DNA of 64,000 nucleotides from Halobacillus sp. Marseille-P3879 (GCF_900240285.1 NZ_OESS01000004.1:1-64000), one strand, 5' to 3'; positions 26,156 through 35,838 are shown, counted from the stretch's first letter. Numbers and translations: made by a program. Notes: generated by a model not told the origin, from the sequence alone.

Positions 26156-26554
26156 CTATTCAACAATTAACGTAGACTGCATATCTTCATGCCCTTCACC
26201 ACACGGTACGCTGCACTCAATCGTATACTCTCCCGGCTCTTCAGGAGTAAAAGTAGTAGAACCTTCTCCTTCCATATTAACATCAAACTCATCGATCGCT
26301 ATCCCGTGCGTTCCTTCTTCATTCGTTAAATTTACCGTAACCTCTTCTCCGGCTTCTACAGTATATTCTGACTGGTCAAATTCAAAGTTCGTTGCTGAAA
26401 TGTCAAGGTTATTGCCTGAAGCACTCTCTTCCCCGCCGTTTTCTTCCATTTCCTCTGAACCTTCATCTGAACCAGTGTCTTCTTCCGATCCCCCACAGGC
26501 GGCCAGCACAAAAACGAGACTAAGCATCAGTGACATAAGTATCTTTTTCAACAT
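26156..26554 (-). CDS. Cupredoxin-domain lipoprotein (CuA-like)
   Basis: 132 residues. A lipobox (LAAC, Cys20) is followed by a very acidic spacer of ~25 residues (many Glu, Ser, Gly) and a cupredoxin fold from about 50. The copper ligands look complete for a CuA-type site: His in EGTHGIAI, then CSVPCGEGHEDM (C-x3-C-x3-H-x2-M), the pattern of cytochrome c oxidase subunit II. It would sit on the outer face of the membrane and carry electrons or copper. No oxidase genes are nearby. Confidence 0.88.
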   Translation of the reverse strand: MLKKILMSLMLSLVFVLAACGGSEEDTGSDEGSEEMEENGGEESASGNNLDISATNFEFDQSEYTVEAGEEVTVNLTNEEGTHGIAIDEFDVNMEGEGSTTFTPEEPGEYTIECSVPCGEGHEDMQSTLIVE

Positions 26555-26599
26555 CGAGCCTCCTCCTTTGTTTTTCGAGTGGTTCTCTATAGTCCGCTT

Positions 26600-27541
26600 T
26601 TACCGTTCATTTCCATTAGTAAACCTGCCCATATTCTCAACAGCCGCGGGATCAGGAGTTAAAAATGTAAAATGATTCGAAAGTACTTGAATATTTGAAG
26701 GAGTCGTGCTTTTAATCTCTCCATCCATATCTACTTTCTGCTGAGGCTCAACATCAATTTTAATGTCTTTTCCTTGCAAATACGTCAGCTCCTGAAAGTT
26801 TTCAGGTTCTGACCACGGTTTATTCATCGCTAGAAGCTCTCTAAACAGGGTTAAATTAGAATTTTTTATAATCAGAAGATCAAGCATACCATCCTGTGGA
26901 CGGGACTCCGGCATGGGCACCTCTCTCGTCCCCACAAAACGTCCGTTCATCACAAGAATCATGACAGCCTCGTCCCTCAGTCTCTCTCCATCAACTTCTA
27001 CGGCAAACTGAAAGGTTTCTGCCTGATTCATTGTTTTAAAAGCACTAATGAAATAACTGAGTACTCCGAAACGATCCTTCTGTACTTCATCAATATTGCT
27101 GGAGGTTTCCGTAATTAACCCGATACCCCAGAAGTTCATAAAATAGTGATCATCAGCCTGTCCAATGTCCATTTCTATTTCCTCACCCTTGATCACGGCT
27201 TCAGCAGCCTGTTTCAGCGGCTGAGGTGTTCCGAGTACACGGCTGAAGTCATTGCATGTACCTCCTGGAAGAACACCGATGACCGGTCTACTCGATTCCT
27301 CCGCTAAGCAATTAATGCATTCATGAAGTGTTCCATCGCCCCCTAAGATAAAGAGGACATCGACGTCCGGCCCGTAGTTGCAGCACGTTTCTTTAAATTC
27401 CTCAAGAGTCTCAGTTTGTACCACTTGCAGCTCTTTTATTTCCTTTGTAATGACAGGCAGCGTCTCTGTCAGGTTCTGTTCTAACTCACCGTTACCGGCA
27501 CTGCCATTATAGATGAATAATCCACGATTATAACGAGGCAC
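26600..27541 (-). CDS. Diacylglycerol/lipid kinase family protein (YegS/BmrU type)
   Basis: 313 residues. The N-terminal nucleotide-binding motif LGGDGTLHECINCL and GVLPGGTCNDFSRVLG are the DagK catalytic signature; the C-terminal beta domain includes VDMDGE. These soluble enzymes phosphorylate diacylglycerol or related lipids. A GTG start follows AAGGAGGAG. A second, different member is at 43971-44864. Confidence 0.9.
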   Translation of the reverse strand: MPRYNRGLFIYNGSAGNGELEQNLTETLPVITKEIKELQVVQTETLEEFKETCCNYGPDVDVLFILGGDGTLHECINCLAEESSRPVIGVLPGGTCNDFSRVLGTPQPLKQAAEAVIKGEEIEMDIGQADDHYFMNFWGIGLITETSSNIDEVQKDRFGVLSYFISAFKTMNQAETFQFAVEVDGERLRDEAVMILVMNGRFVGTREVPMPESRPQDGMLDLLIIKNSNLTLFRELLAMNKPWSEPENFQELTYLQGKDIKIDVEPQQKVDMDGEIKSTTPSNIQVLSNHFTFLTPDPAAVENMGRFTNGNER

Positions 27542-27684
27542 TATTTCTCCTCCTTTTCCCTTGATCCGTCTTATTATAATTTCCTGTTTTCCCCTGCATC
27601 AAACGTTCCCCCTTTCGGTACACAGAGGTTTACCATTTACGCAAAAACTTATATACTATTGGTGTTTAGGGGGCTGACGAAAGC

Positions 27685-28134
27685 ATGAACCGACAAATCG
27701 AACCGTTGCTAGGCTATAACATTAATGTGATTTCCCATTTCTTAAAAAATATTTATAACGAGAAACTGAGCGAATACGGGTTAACGAGTGCGCAGGCTAA
27801 AGTCATTTACTTCTTAGCTGAGCATGGTGAGCAGACCCAATCCGCCCTGCAAAACCGGCTCTACATCAAAGCCTCTTCTATGAACGGAATTATAGAGACT
27901 CTATTAAAGAATGCTTGTATCACTAAAGATTCAAGCTCTGAGGATAAACGGACCAAGGTCATTCGACTGACGAAGAAAGGTGAAGAACTTGACCAAACCA
28001 TCTGGTCGATTATCAAGGAGATTGAGGAAGAAATTACGGAAGGTTTCTCCGAGGAAGAAGAGCGTGTTATCGTTTCCTGGTTGAAAAAAATTCAAAACAA
28101 TTTAACTGAAGATACGAAAGATGCCCGTGAATAA
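27685..28134 (+). CDS. MarR family transcriptional regulator
   Basis: 149 residues. The winged helix covers about 35-105 (YGLTSAQAKVIYFLAEHG, SSMNGIIETLLKNACITKD, SSEDKRTKVIRLTKKG). It resembles regulators linked to multidrug exporters. It precedes the YknW/YknX-like genes by ~130 bases after its own terminator and is a candidate regulator of them. Confidence 0.9.
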   Translation: MNRQIEPLLGYNINVISHFLKNIYNEKLSEYGLTSAQAKVIYFLAEHGEQTQSALQNRLYIKASSMNGIIETLLKNACITKDSSSEDKRTKVIRLTKKGEELDQTIWSIIKEIEEEITEGFSEEEERVIVSWLKKIQNNLTEDTKDARE

Positions 28135-28151
28135 TTTTCTTTTAGTTTTCC

Positions 28152-28180
28152 ACGCCGTTTCCATATTGGAACGGCGTTTT
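28152..28180 (+). terminator. Terminator after the second marR gene
   Basis: CGCCGTT/AACGGCG with an inner TCC/GGA stem and a run of four T. Confidence 0.75.
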
Positions 28181-28262
28181 CCATTTATTGATAAAAATCG
28201 ATAGAAAGATTAAGAATTTTCAGTTACACTTATGGATAGATGTAATAGGAAGGTGACGTGCA

Positions 28263-28937
28263 ATGTCGTACTCAATTCACTTTATCAAACTACTAATCTC
28301 TCATTCTGATCAGCTTGTGCTGCTGCGGAAGGCAGAGCGCCTGCGTCATTTTTGGAAAAATTTTTTCCTCTTATTCTTTCTTACGATCCTTACATATGCT
28401 GCCGTCACATGGACAGGAATCGGTACTGATCCTCTTTCCTCTGATATTAACACTCTCAGCCGGATCGATTTTGAGTTCCAAAAAGTATGGTTTCTTTTTG
28501 GCCGTGCGGCCGTTGGGCTTACTCTGTTTCTCGGTGTCCTGTTTTTCATCCCCTTTATTTTCTGGCTGCTCTTTGATTTACCTTTTAAAAAAACAATCGT
28601 CATCCAGCTTAGTGTTTGGGCCGTTATGCTGCTCGAACGACTGACGTGGATCCCGTTTATGATTTACTTCGGTTTGGACTGGTACGTTTCACCTTTGTCT
28701 TTTGGTATCATCAGTTCATACTTTACGCAGCTGGAATGGATTGTCTATTTCTTTGGCTCCATCTCTTTATTTCAGCTTTTCATTGTGTGGTTTCAAATCA
28801 AATCAATCACCTTTCTTTCTCCTTCAAGAAAGTGGTGGGTGGTTACAGGCGTGACCTTATGGAATATTATCCTGTGGGCCGGCACAGCCGCGCTTGTCTA
28901 TTTTGACGAAACAATCGTGCAGCTACTACTTTCCTAA
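28263..28937 (+). CDS. Yip1-like membrane protein (YknW-like)
   Basis: 224 residues with about five membrane helices (from residues ~38, 78, 112, 155 and 190). No catalytic motif is visible. The length, topology and position directly before an HlyD-type adaptor resemble YknW, the Yip1-family partner of the YknXYZ exporter in B. subtilis; the match is by layout and memory, not alignment. It ends 14 bases before the adaptor gene. Confidence 0.65.
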   Translation: MSYSIHFIKLLISHSDQLVLLRKAERLRHFWKNFFLLFFLTILTYAAVTWTGIGTDPLSSDINTLSRIDFEFQKVWFLFGRAAVGLTLFLGVLFFIPFIFWLLFDLPFKKTIVIQLSVWAVMLLERLTWIPFMIYFGLDWYVSPLSFGIISSYFTQLEWIVYFFGSISLFQLFIVWFQIKSITFLSPSRKWWVVTGVTLWNIILWAGTAALVYFDETIVQLLLS

Positions 28938-28951
28938 AGGATGGTTGAATT

Positions 28952-30241
28952 ATGAAATTGTCTCGAAAGAAAAAAGGGATTGTTATCGGAGCATTACTAT
29001 TTATTATTTGCAATAGCCTGTTACTTTACTTCGATAAAAATCAGTTCGTCGAACGTAAATCCTTTGTACATAAATGGTCGGGCACCTTTACTTCAGATCT
29101 GGTTGAATCCGTAAGTATCCGCGGTGTATTTGCCTCTGAAGAAGATGCTCCTGTATACTTTGATGAAAATACCGGGGCTTTCCAGGAATTCTTTGTAGAG
29201 GTTGGGGATGAGGTGAACGAAGGTGATGAGCTGTACAGTTATGAAGTGCTGAATTACGAGAACCAGGTGAACGACCTCGAGCTTGAAGCTTCGAAAATTG
29301 AAGAAGAAATTACAGCAATTAATACATATATAACCGATCTTGAAAGTTATTCCATCGAAGAAGCAGAAACAGATGATCCGTTCGGAAGCTTTGATTCTCC
29401 GTTTTCTGAGGACGAGGAAGGATTAGAAGAGGATAGTGACGAAGACAGTGAAAATGACGACTCCACCGCTGCAGCAGAAATTATTAAAGAAGAGGCACTC
29501 AGCGACAAAGAGAAAGAGCTTGCTCAAAAAGAAGCCGAATTAGCGATGGTTAATGACCAGCTGGATCAACTGACTACAACAGGACAAACCATTACCGTCC
29601 AAAGCTCCTTTAACGGTATTGTCCGCGATCTCTCTGAAGACCTGTCCTCCCCGCTGCTCACCCTTTCTTCTACTTCGCTTATTGTGGAAGGTGAGGTTAG
29701 TGAAGAAGACCGCAAACTACTGGAGGAAGAAATGCGCACTGAAGTTACAGTTACAGACTTAGATGAAGGGGAAGTCACCCTTCAGGGCACGTTAGCTGAG
29801 CTCGACACATTTTCTGAAGAAACAGCTGTTCAAAAAGCGAGCAAATACCCATTTGAGATCACAATTTCCGAGGAGCATGAAGACATCCACCCCGGCTATC
29901 ATACTGACGTAGATGTCATTACTGATGAAGTTTCTGGTACGATTGCTGCCTTCGACGAACTCCTCATTACAGAAGAACACTTATATGCCTGGGAAATGAC
30001 AGACAGCGGCACCCTTGAAAGAAAGGAAATAGAGACAGGCCTGGAAGAAGACGGAGTCGTAGAAATTGTGGATGGTTTGGAAAACCAGGTAAAGCTCGCT
30101 GAAGAAAACAACGAACGGTTTCGTAACCTTACTCCTTTTGTTACCCCTATAGATCTTCGCCACATTAAAGAAGATGAACTTTTTCAAGGATCAAAGGCAG
30201 TAATGAAAGAGAATTTCCTACTCGGGGTCTTTAATCGTTAG
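28952..30241 (+). CDS. HlyD/RND-type membrane fusion (adaptor) protein (YknX-like)
   Basis: 429 residues: an N-terminal membrane anchor (IGALLFIICNSLLLYF), a lipoyl half motif around VGDEVNEGDELYSYE, a coiled coil split by a highly acidic stretch (about 140-185, rich in Asp, Glu, Ser), the second lipoyl half (QSSFNGIVRDLSEDL) and beta-barrel domains. Such adaptors join an inner-membrane exporter to substrates. The acidic insert is unusual and may be a halophile trait. No ATPase or permease follows. Confidence 0.8.
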   Translation: MKLSRKKKGIVIGALLFIICNSLLLYFDKNQFVERKSFVHKWSGTFTSDLVESVSIRGVFASEEDAPVYFDENTGAFQEFFVEVGDEVNEGDELYSYEVLNYENQVNDLELEASKIEEEITAINTYITDLESYSIEEAETDDPFGSFDSPFSEDEEGLEEDSDEDSENDDSTAAAEIIKEEALSDKEKELAQKEAELAMVNDQLDQLTTTGQTITVQSSFNGIVRDLSEDLSSPLLTLSSTSLIVEGEVSEEDRKLLEEEMRTEVTVTDLDEGEVTLQGTLAELDTFSEETAVQKASKYPFEITISEEHEDIHPGYHTDVDVITDEVSGTIAAFDELLITEEHLYAWEMTDSGTLERKEIETGLEEDGVVEIVDGLENQVKLAEENNERFRNLTPFVTPIDLRHIKEDELFQGSKAVMKENFLLGVFNR

Positions 30242-30333
30242 CTTTAAGGAAAAGGTTTTGCAAAAATGCTCGTCTCATGACAAGATGTATAATAGTTTTA
30301 GCAGAAACATCGCAGAGTAAAGGGGCAGGCTAT

Positions 30334-31353
30334 ATGAAATTAAGCGTATTAGATCAATCTCCTATTCTTCCTGGAGCCACACCGGAGGAAGCCTTTCATC
30401 AGACAACGGAGCTTGCGAAACAAACCGATGAACTCGGTTTTCACCGGTTCTGGGTCGCTGAACATCACAGCACAAAAGGACTGGCTGGTTCCTCCCCTGA
30501 GATCCTGGCCACCCATTTGGCAAGCCAGACAAAAAGAATACGCATTGGAACTGGAGGAATCCTCCTCCCCCACTACAGTCCTTATAAAATCGCGGAAATA
30601 TTCCGTGTGCTTGAAACGCTGTACCCTGGAAGAATTGACTTAGGTGTCGGACGCTCGCCAGGTGGTATTCCTAATGTAAATCTTGCCTTAAATCGCGGAG
30701 AGCTGCCCTCAATTGAGAATTACCCTTCTCAGCTCAGTGAACTGCTTTCTTATCTTTACGGAGAAGATCCTAACGGTATGGGGATCCATGCTTCCCCTAA
30801 AGGAGAAAGCACTCCGCCGATCTGGATGCTGGGTTCAAGCGGAACAAGTGCCAGGGTTGCTTCAGAGCTTGGTGTTTCCTATTCGTTTGCTCACTTTATA
30901 AACGGGTATGGCGGTGTGCGTGCCATGCACCGCTATTTCGATCACTTTCAGCCATCCGTTCAGCAGACCGAGCCCCAGGGAAACGTATCTATCTTCGCCG
31001 TTTGCGCAGAAACTGATGAACATGCCGAATTTCTTGCTTCAAGTCTCGATTTGGCCATATTGAAAATAGAGCAAGGCGGGCTGCAGCGAAGCTTCCCATC
31101 TCCCGCTGAAGCACTAGGTTATACCTATACTCTTGATGAGGAGCAGCAAATTCAAGAGAACCGAAACCGGATGGTGGTCGGTTCTCCGGAGAAAGTAAAA
31201 GAAGAAATCGAACGGCTGGCCGACTTCTATAACGTTGATGAAGTTATAATTAACACGATCACCTCTCCTTTTGAAGAACGACTGAAATCTTACCAATTAA
31301 TTGCTGAAGTTTTTCAGCTAACAAAGGAGGGAAGTGAACATGCTTTCTTTTGA
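30334..31353 (+). CDS. LLM class flavin-dependent oxidoreductase
   Basis: 339 residues of a luciferase-like monooxygenase fold. GFHRFWVAEHHSTKGLAGSSPEI, RIRIGTGGILLPHYSP and GRIDLGVGRSPGG place it in the YwcH/YtmO-like subgroup that uses reduced FMN. The substrate is unknown. The ATG at 30334 follows AAGGGGC. Its end overlaps the VOC gene by 14 bases. Confidence 0.9.
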   Translation: MKLSVLDQSPILPGATPEEAFHQTTELAKQTDELGFHRFWVAEHHSTKGLAGSSPEILATHLASQTKRIRIGTGGILLPHYSPYKIAEIFRVLETLYPGRIDLGVGRSPGGIPNVNLALNRGELPSIENYPSQLSELLSYLYGEDPNGMGIHASPKGESTPPIWMLGSSGTSARVASELGVSYSFAHFINGYGGVRAMHRYFDHFQPSVQQTEPQGNVSIFAVCAETDEHAEFLASSLDLAILKIEQGGLQRSFPSPAEALGYTYTLDEEQQIQENRNRMVVGSPEKVKEEIERLADFYNVDEVIINTITSPFEERLKSYQLIAEVFQLTKEGSEHAFF

Positions 31354-32011
31354 TCATCTTGTCATTGCTTCAAAACACCCTGGGAAAGACCAGATTAATT
31401 TCACGTATGATAACAGCCTTAAGGGTGTGGAGGGCGGCGACCACAGCTTATGGGGAACGTACAACGAATTGTGCTACTTCATGAATGATAACTACATTGA
31501 GTGGCTCGGTTTAAAGGATCCCAAAACCGCGGAAAACTCTGACAACCCGCTTATTCAGCAGTTTAAACAAACGTTTGACCAAGGTGAATTCGGACCTTTT
31601 CAATTTGCACTCCGCACCTCTGATATGGATGAATACATCAACCACTTTAACCTGCATAATATCCCGTATTACGGACCTTTTCCGGGAGAGCGCAAGCGGC
31701 CGGATGGGACAATGTTGAAATGGAGAATGCTCTTTCCCGTCTCCGCTAATGAGCCTGATATTCTCCTTCCCTTTCTTATTGAATGGTCGGGAAAAAATCT
31801 CCCATCCAGCTTTCAGGAGATTAACACTCCCCGCTTTCAAAAGCTAATTCTAAGAGTTAAGGATATAAAAACTACCGAGAAGCTTTACGAAACGATTTAT
31901 AAACTGAAACCTACGAAAGACCGGACAGCCTATTCGCTGGAGAATGGTCAATTGGTATTAGAAGCGGGGCCCTCCAGTCTTAAAGCTCACTATACAACCT
32001 TCTCTATTTAA
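31340..32011 (+). CDS. VOC/glyoxalase-like domain protein
   Basis: 223 residues. FDHLVIASKHP and the two-repeat layout (GGDHSLWGTYNELCYF, then LILRVKDIKTTEKLY) match the glyoxalase-like PF13468 type. The role is unknown. GGAGG lies eight bases before the ATG at 31340, inside the end of the LLM gene, so translation is probably coupled. Confidence 0.82.
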   Translation: MLSFDHLVIASKHPGKDQINFTYDNSLKGVEGGDHSLWGTYNELCYFMNDNYIEWLGLKDPKTAENSDNPLIQQFKQTFDQGEFGPFQFALRTSDMDEYINHFNLHNIPYYGPFPGERKRPDGTMLKWRMLFPVSANEPDILLPFLIEWSGKNLPSSFQEINTPRFQKLILRVKDIKTTEKLYETIYKLKPTKDRTAYSLENGQLVLEAGPSSLKAHYTTFSI

Positions 32012-32037
32012 CGCTGACTTTGACGTCGGCGTTTTTT
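32010..32037 (+). terminator. Terminator of the LLM-VOC operon
   Basis: AACGCTGAC/GTCGGCGTT stem followed by seven T. Confidence 0.8.
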
Positions 32038-32113
32038 TATGGAATGCTATTAAAATTTATTAAAAACAACCGATATTACAGGAGGTCAGACATCTTACGA
32101 TAGGAGTGAGTTT

Positions 32114-33061
32114 ATGAATGGATACCGGTTGTTGAGTCTGCTTATTATATGTTTAGCTGCTGCCGGCTGCAGCAGCAGCGAGGATCATACAGCCAGCGCT
32201 GAGAAAGGAGTCAGTGCCGGCCTTCTTGTTACAGAAAGCGGGCTTGGGGACGACTCGTTTAGCGATTCAGCCTTTCAAGGACTGGAACAAGCCAGGGATG
32301 AACTGGATATTACGTTTGATTATCGCGAACCCTTTGATGGAGACTTCGAGGCCCATATGGAAGATCTAATTGAACAGGATCATGATGTCATTATGGGACT
32401 AGGGTATGATTCTCAGGAATCAATTGATGCGCTTGCGGAGGAATACCCTGATCAGCACTTCGTGTTAATCGATGCAGTGTCTGAATTTGATAATGTGACC
32501 TCAATTACGTTTCGTGAAGATGAAGGCAGTTACTTAATTGGTTTACTTGCTGGAATGAAGACGGAATCTGATGTAGTAGGATTTGTCGGCGGAGAGCAGA
32601 TTGAGGTTGTGGAGCGATTTGAAAATGGGTTCCGTGACGGCGTCCAGTCCGTAAACGAAAATGCGGAGATCCTCGTAGAGTACGCGGAAACATTCGATGA
32701 CGATGGAATAGGAGCTGAGCTGGCCCAGGACATGGAAGATAAGAATGCGGACTATATTTTTCATGCAGCCGGGTTCACTGGTGTAGGTGTAATGAAAGAA
32801 GCAGAGAATCTAGGAATTTATGCCTTTGGAGCTGACAGCGATCAATACTTCGTTGCCGAGGAGGCCGTGGTGTCTTCGATGATTAAAAATGTAAATGTAG
32901 CTTTGTACGACGTAATGGAGCAACTGGCTGAAGGTGAAGAATTGGAAGGCGGTTTAAAAGAGCTTGGGATTGAAGAAGAAGGCGTCGGCCTTGCACCGAT
33001 TCGATTGATTAGTTTATCCGACGAGGAACAAGACCGGATTGACGAGGAGGTTAAACAATGA
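32114..33061 (+). CDS. BMP family lipoprotein (Med/BmpA-like binding protein)
   Basis: 315 residues. A signal peptide ends in AAGC (Cys19). The body is a two-lobed binding protein of the Bmp family ([48 protein letters not shown]). Family members bind nucleosides for ABC uptake or, like B. subtilis Med, act in regulation. No transporter genes are nearby. Its TGA overlaps the chemoreceptor ATG, and the receptor's AGGAGG site lies in its last codons. Confidence 0.9.
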   Translation: MNGYRLLSLLIICLAAAGCSSSEDHTASAEKGVSAGLLVTESGLGDDSFSDSAFQGLEQARDELDITFDYREPFDGDFEAHMEDLIEQDHDVIMGLGYDSQESIDALAEEYPDQHFVLIDAVSEFDNVTSITFREDEGSYLIGLLAGMKTESDVVGFVGGEQIEVVERFENGFRDGVQSVNENAEILVEYAETFDDDGIGAELAQDMEDKNADYIFHAAGFTGVGVMKEAENLGIYAFGADSDQYFVAEEAVVSSMIKNVNVALYDVMEQLAEGEELEGGLKELGIEEEGVGLAPIRLISLSDEEQDRIDEEVKQ

Positions 33062-34794
33062 CAATTGGTAAACGTTTGTATACGATGACCCTTCTCCCTC
33101 TGTTATTAAGCTTACTGCTGATATCTTACATAGTCTTTCAAATGATCAGCTTCGAAAGCTCCTCAAATGAAGATGTGGCTTTTCTTTTAGAAGGAAAAGA
33201 AGTGAACAGTCAACTCATCACTGTCGAACAGGCGTTAGATACCTATGGCTATAGTCCCTCTAATGCCACCCAGCAAGAAGCTTTGACACAGATTGAAACT
33301 ACGGGAGAAGCCTTCGAAAAGCTGGCGCCCATGCTCCAGACGAAAGCTCAAGAACAATGGTACGAACAAGCCCGGACAAAGTATCAAGACTGGCGTCAAA
33401 CAGCCACAGAGGCTCTTGAGAATGAGGACAACAATGAAGTGCAGCGCCAGGCTTCTCGAACGGCTGGTATTGTAAATGATACCTATATGCTGCAACAGGA
33501 AGCTCAGGCCTGGTATGACGATAAAGTTTCGGCACAGAGTGATTCAATTCGTAATTTGATTATTTTCGCAATTGCAGCAGCAGCTGTACTTATTACGATA
33601 TCAATTTTAGCTACATCCCGTCTGACAGCTCGGATTGCTAAACCCATGAGAGAGCTCGCCCACAAGGCCTCCCGAGTAGCAGACGGAGATTTAACAACGC
33701 GGATAGAGGCATCCGTTAAGGAAAAAGATGAAATCGGTCAGCTAACACAGGCTTTCCAAACAATGGTTGATAATTTAACAAACACGTTGCAATCCGTTCA
33801 CCGCATTGGCGGCAATGTCGAAGAATTTAGTGCTAAGCTGAATAAAGAAATGTCAGGCTTATCAGAAGTAACCCAACAGGTAGCAACATCGACCGATGAG
33901 TTAGCACAGGGAAGTCAGTCGATCTCCAATGATATCCAGGATATCGCATCTTTAATGGATCAAATGAATCGCGATTTTGTACAAAATACAGAAGAAAGTC
34001 AGTCTGCTTCAGAGAAAAGTACACAGGCTCTTTCCTACGCCCAGGAAGGACAGGATACGATCAATGATCAGCGCCAGGTCATGGAGAAACACAATCAGTC
34101 GATCACAAAAGTAGAAGGTTCAGTCAATGAATTTATCCGTTACACGGACCAGATTGAAGAGACAGTAAAGCTTGTCAATGAAATTGCAGAACAAACAAAC
34201 CTGCTGGCTTTAAACGCAGCCATTGAAGCAGCGCGCGCCGGTGAGCACGGAAAAGGGTTTGCAGTTGTAGCAGAGGAAGTCAGAAAGCTTGCCGATCAAT
34301 CTACAAAAGCGACTGGTGAAATTACGACGATGGTCCAGCAAATTAAGTCCGGTGTATCGACGATTGAGAAAGAAATGCAGGAAACAATGTCATTGACTGA
34401 GCATCAACATCAGTCACTTAATGCTTCCGAGGGCGCATTTAAAGTGATTTACACGCAGGTAGATACCGTTTACACCCAGTTAAATGAACTTGTTGAAGGT
34501 ATGATGCAATCGAAAGAGCAAAGTTCTCAAGTCACTTCTTCTGTTGAAAACGTAAGTGCTATTACTGAAGAAACAGCAGCAGGGACGGAAGAGATTTCCG
34601 CTTCAACCGAGGAACAGCAGAATGCCTTTAATCAATTAAAAAATGAAGCCGGTCATTTAGAAACTATGATTGCTGAATTGAATGAGCAGCTCGCTCATTT
34701 TCAGTGGGATCAGCTTACTGCAGATGAAGAATTCTTAAACGTGAACAGTATCAGCCGCGAAGGCAAAAAAGATACACCCTCTGCCGCAAGTTGA
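33058..34794 (+). CDS. Methyl-accepting chemotaxis protein
   Basis: 578 residues. Helix TM1 (about 10-30), an extracellular helical region (about 31-168), TM2 (about 170-192), HAMP (about 193-245), then a cytoplasmic signalling domain with the tip [19 protein letters not shown]. The outer region looks like a four-helix bundle, not a Cache domain. It overlaps the lipoprotein gene by four bases, so the lipoprotein may be its ligand-binding partner. Confidence 0.94.
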   Translation: MTIGKRLYTMTLLPLLLSLLLISYIVFQMISFESSSNEDVAFLLEGKEVNSQLITVEQALDTYGYSPSNATQQEALTQIETTGEAFEKLAPMLQTKAQEQWYEQARTKYQDWRQTATEALENEDNNEVQRQASRTAGIVNDTYMLQQEAQAWYDDKVSAQSDSIRNLIIFAIAAAAVLITISILATSRLTARIAKPMRELAHKASRVADGDLTTRIEASVKEKDEIGQLTQAFQTMVDNLTNTLQSVHRIGGNVEEFSAKLNKEMSGLSEVTQQVATSTDELAQGSQSISNDIQDIASLMDQMNRDFVQNTEESQSASEKSTQALSYAQEGQDTINDQRQVMEKHNQSITKVEGSVNEFIRYTDQIEETVKLVNEIAEQTNLLALNAAIEAARAGEHGKGFAVVAEEVRKLADQSTKATGEITTMVQQIKSGVSTIEKEMQETMSLTEHQHQSLNASEGAFKVIYTQVDTVYTQLNELVEGMMQSKEQSSQVTSSVENVSAITEETAAGTEEISASTEEQQNAFNQLKNEAGHLETMIAELNEQLAHFQWDQLTADEEFLNVNSISREGKKDTPSAAS

Positions 34795-34827
34795 AGGCAT
34801 CGAGAGAGAGCAGATCATTGCTCTCAG

Positions 34828-34865
34828 CTTGTGGAGAAACCCCTGTTTTTCCGCAAGTTTTTTTC
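34828..34865 (+). terminator. Terminator of the lipoprotein-chemoreceptor operon
   Basis: CTTGTGGAGAAAC/GTTTTTCCGCAAG stem around CCCT with seven T. A nearly identical hairpin ends the operon at 61832. A smaller GAGAGCAG hairpin precedes it at 34805-34825. Confidence 0.85.
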
Positions 34866-34868
34866 TTG

Positions 34869-34985
34869 CCGCCAGGAGCGAAGACCCCTTCCCTTTCCGC
34901 GGACGAGCGCCCGAGCTTCCTCGCGAAACCCATGCTCGGCGATCTCGGCTCACTCGTTCTTCCGCAGGAGTGGAAGGGGCTCCGC
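34869..34985 (+). repeat. GC-rich intergenic repeat core (copy A)
   Basis: Contains ATCTCGGCTCACTCGTTCTT and CCGCAGGAGT, close to the core seen at 35716, 39523, 39863 (inverted) and 47821 (inverted). Confidence 0.55.
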
Positions 34986-34988
34986 TCC

Positions 34989-35135
34989 TTAGAATTTCTT
35001 TTCATACAGAAAAAAACTCTCCTTCACCTGGCTCATCTTGGATAGTTTATTGACAATCTTCTTCATGTTCTGGCAGGCAGCTGTCATCAGTACATGTGCG
35101 AAAATATTTTCCCTATCCGGGCGAGCGACAATAAA
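34989..35135 (-). pseudogene. Transposase C-terminal remnant (IS1182-like)
   Basis: A 48-codon open frame on the minus strand encodes the end of a DDE transposase: VLMTAACQNMKKIVNKLS, as I recall from IS1182-type proteins. Upstream frames are broken by stops and no terminal repeats remain. It is too short to work. A second remnant with the same core spacing is at 39602-39745. Confidence 0.65.
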
Positions 35136-35224
35136 TCAGCCTATCACGTTCTTTAGTGTACGGAAAGATAAAATTTAAGTAATGCCAAAAATTAAAGCTG
35201 TAGAGAACTTTCTCGACAGCCTGA

Positions 35225-35248
35225 GAGAGCAGATCACTGCTCTCTTTT
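35225..35248 (-). repeat. Hairpin GAGAGCAG-ATCA-CTGCTCTC
   Basis: A perfect 8-base stem followed by four T on the plus strand. A copy with one change lies at 34805-34825; the two flank the transposase remnant. Confidence 0.6.
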
Positions 35249-35269
35249 CTTTATGAATTCGTATATTTA

Positions 35270-35527
35270 CTAATACCGTTGAGGCCTGCCTGCTGGACGT
35301 TCCAACGATAATAAATCTTCATCGAGATTCATGACCTTCTGCTCTACCATTTGCCTTGCTTCATAAATACCTTTGTTATACATAAAAGGACCTAATTCTT
35401 TCACCATAAACTCAAGCAACTGATCCGCAGCCAATTCGCCAATCTGTTCATCGCGCTCAAGTTCAAAGTATTCCTGAATCTGGTTAATCATATATTCTCT
35501 TTGTTCTTTTGATAAATTTTTAATCAT
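35270..35527 (-). CDS. DUF2164 family protein
   Basis: 85 residues, mostly helical and acidic. LSKEQREYMINQIQEYF and the ADQLLEFMVKELGPFMYNKGI segment match DUF2164. The function is unknown. A GGGAGGAGATCTC site precedes the ATG. Confidence 0.85.
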   Translation of the reverse strand: MIKNLSKEQREYMINQIQEYFELERDEQIGELAADQLLEFMVKELGPFMYNKGIYEARQMVEQKVMNLDEDLLSLERPAGRPQRY

Positions 35528-35599
35528 GAGATCTCCTCCCTGCCATTATCGTAGCACACTATCTATCCTAAGGCCCCTGCTCCATAGCCCGGATAGTAA

Positions 35600-35826
35600 G
35601 GGATGCTGTTTTACTATTCATAAAATAATCCGAACGATTCTATTGAATCAGTTCGGATTATTTATGGGCCCGGATAGAATTATTACGACTACTCCATCAA
35701 AACACTTCTTTTTTCCTGAGGGAACTTCAGCTCACGCTGTTTCCGCAGGAGACTTATATATTTTGAATAATCGATGTTTATATGATGGTTCGTTTGATGT
35801 CATTGCTTACCTTATGTCCAAACCTC
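35600..35826 (-). repeat. Intergenic repeat with TIR-like ends, copy 1 (227 bp)
   Basis: Read on the minus strand it begins GAGGTTTGGACATAAGG, passes through the core CTCCTGCGGAAACAGCGTGA and ends with the hairpin AATAATCCGAAC...GTTCGGATTATT (35624-35662). The same blocks in the same order are at 39781-40064. It carries no gene. Confidence 0.7.
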
Positions 35827-35838
35827 GTCGCTGACGTT

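Noticed and set aside
34735-35053. Several overlapping open frames of 70-85 codons on both strands
   Set aside because: They lie in GC-rich repeat and terminator sequence, have no ribosome-binding site and mirror each other on the two strands.
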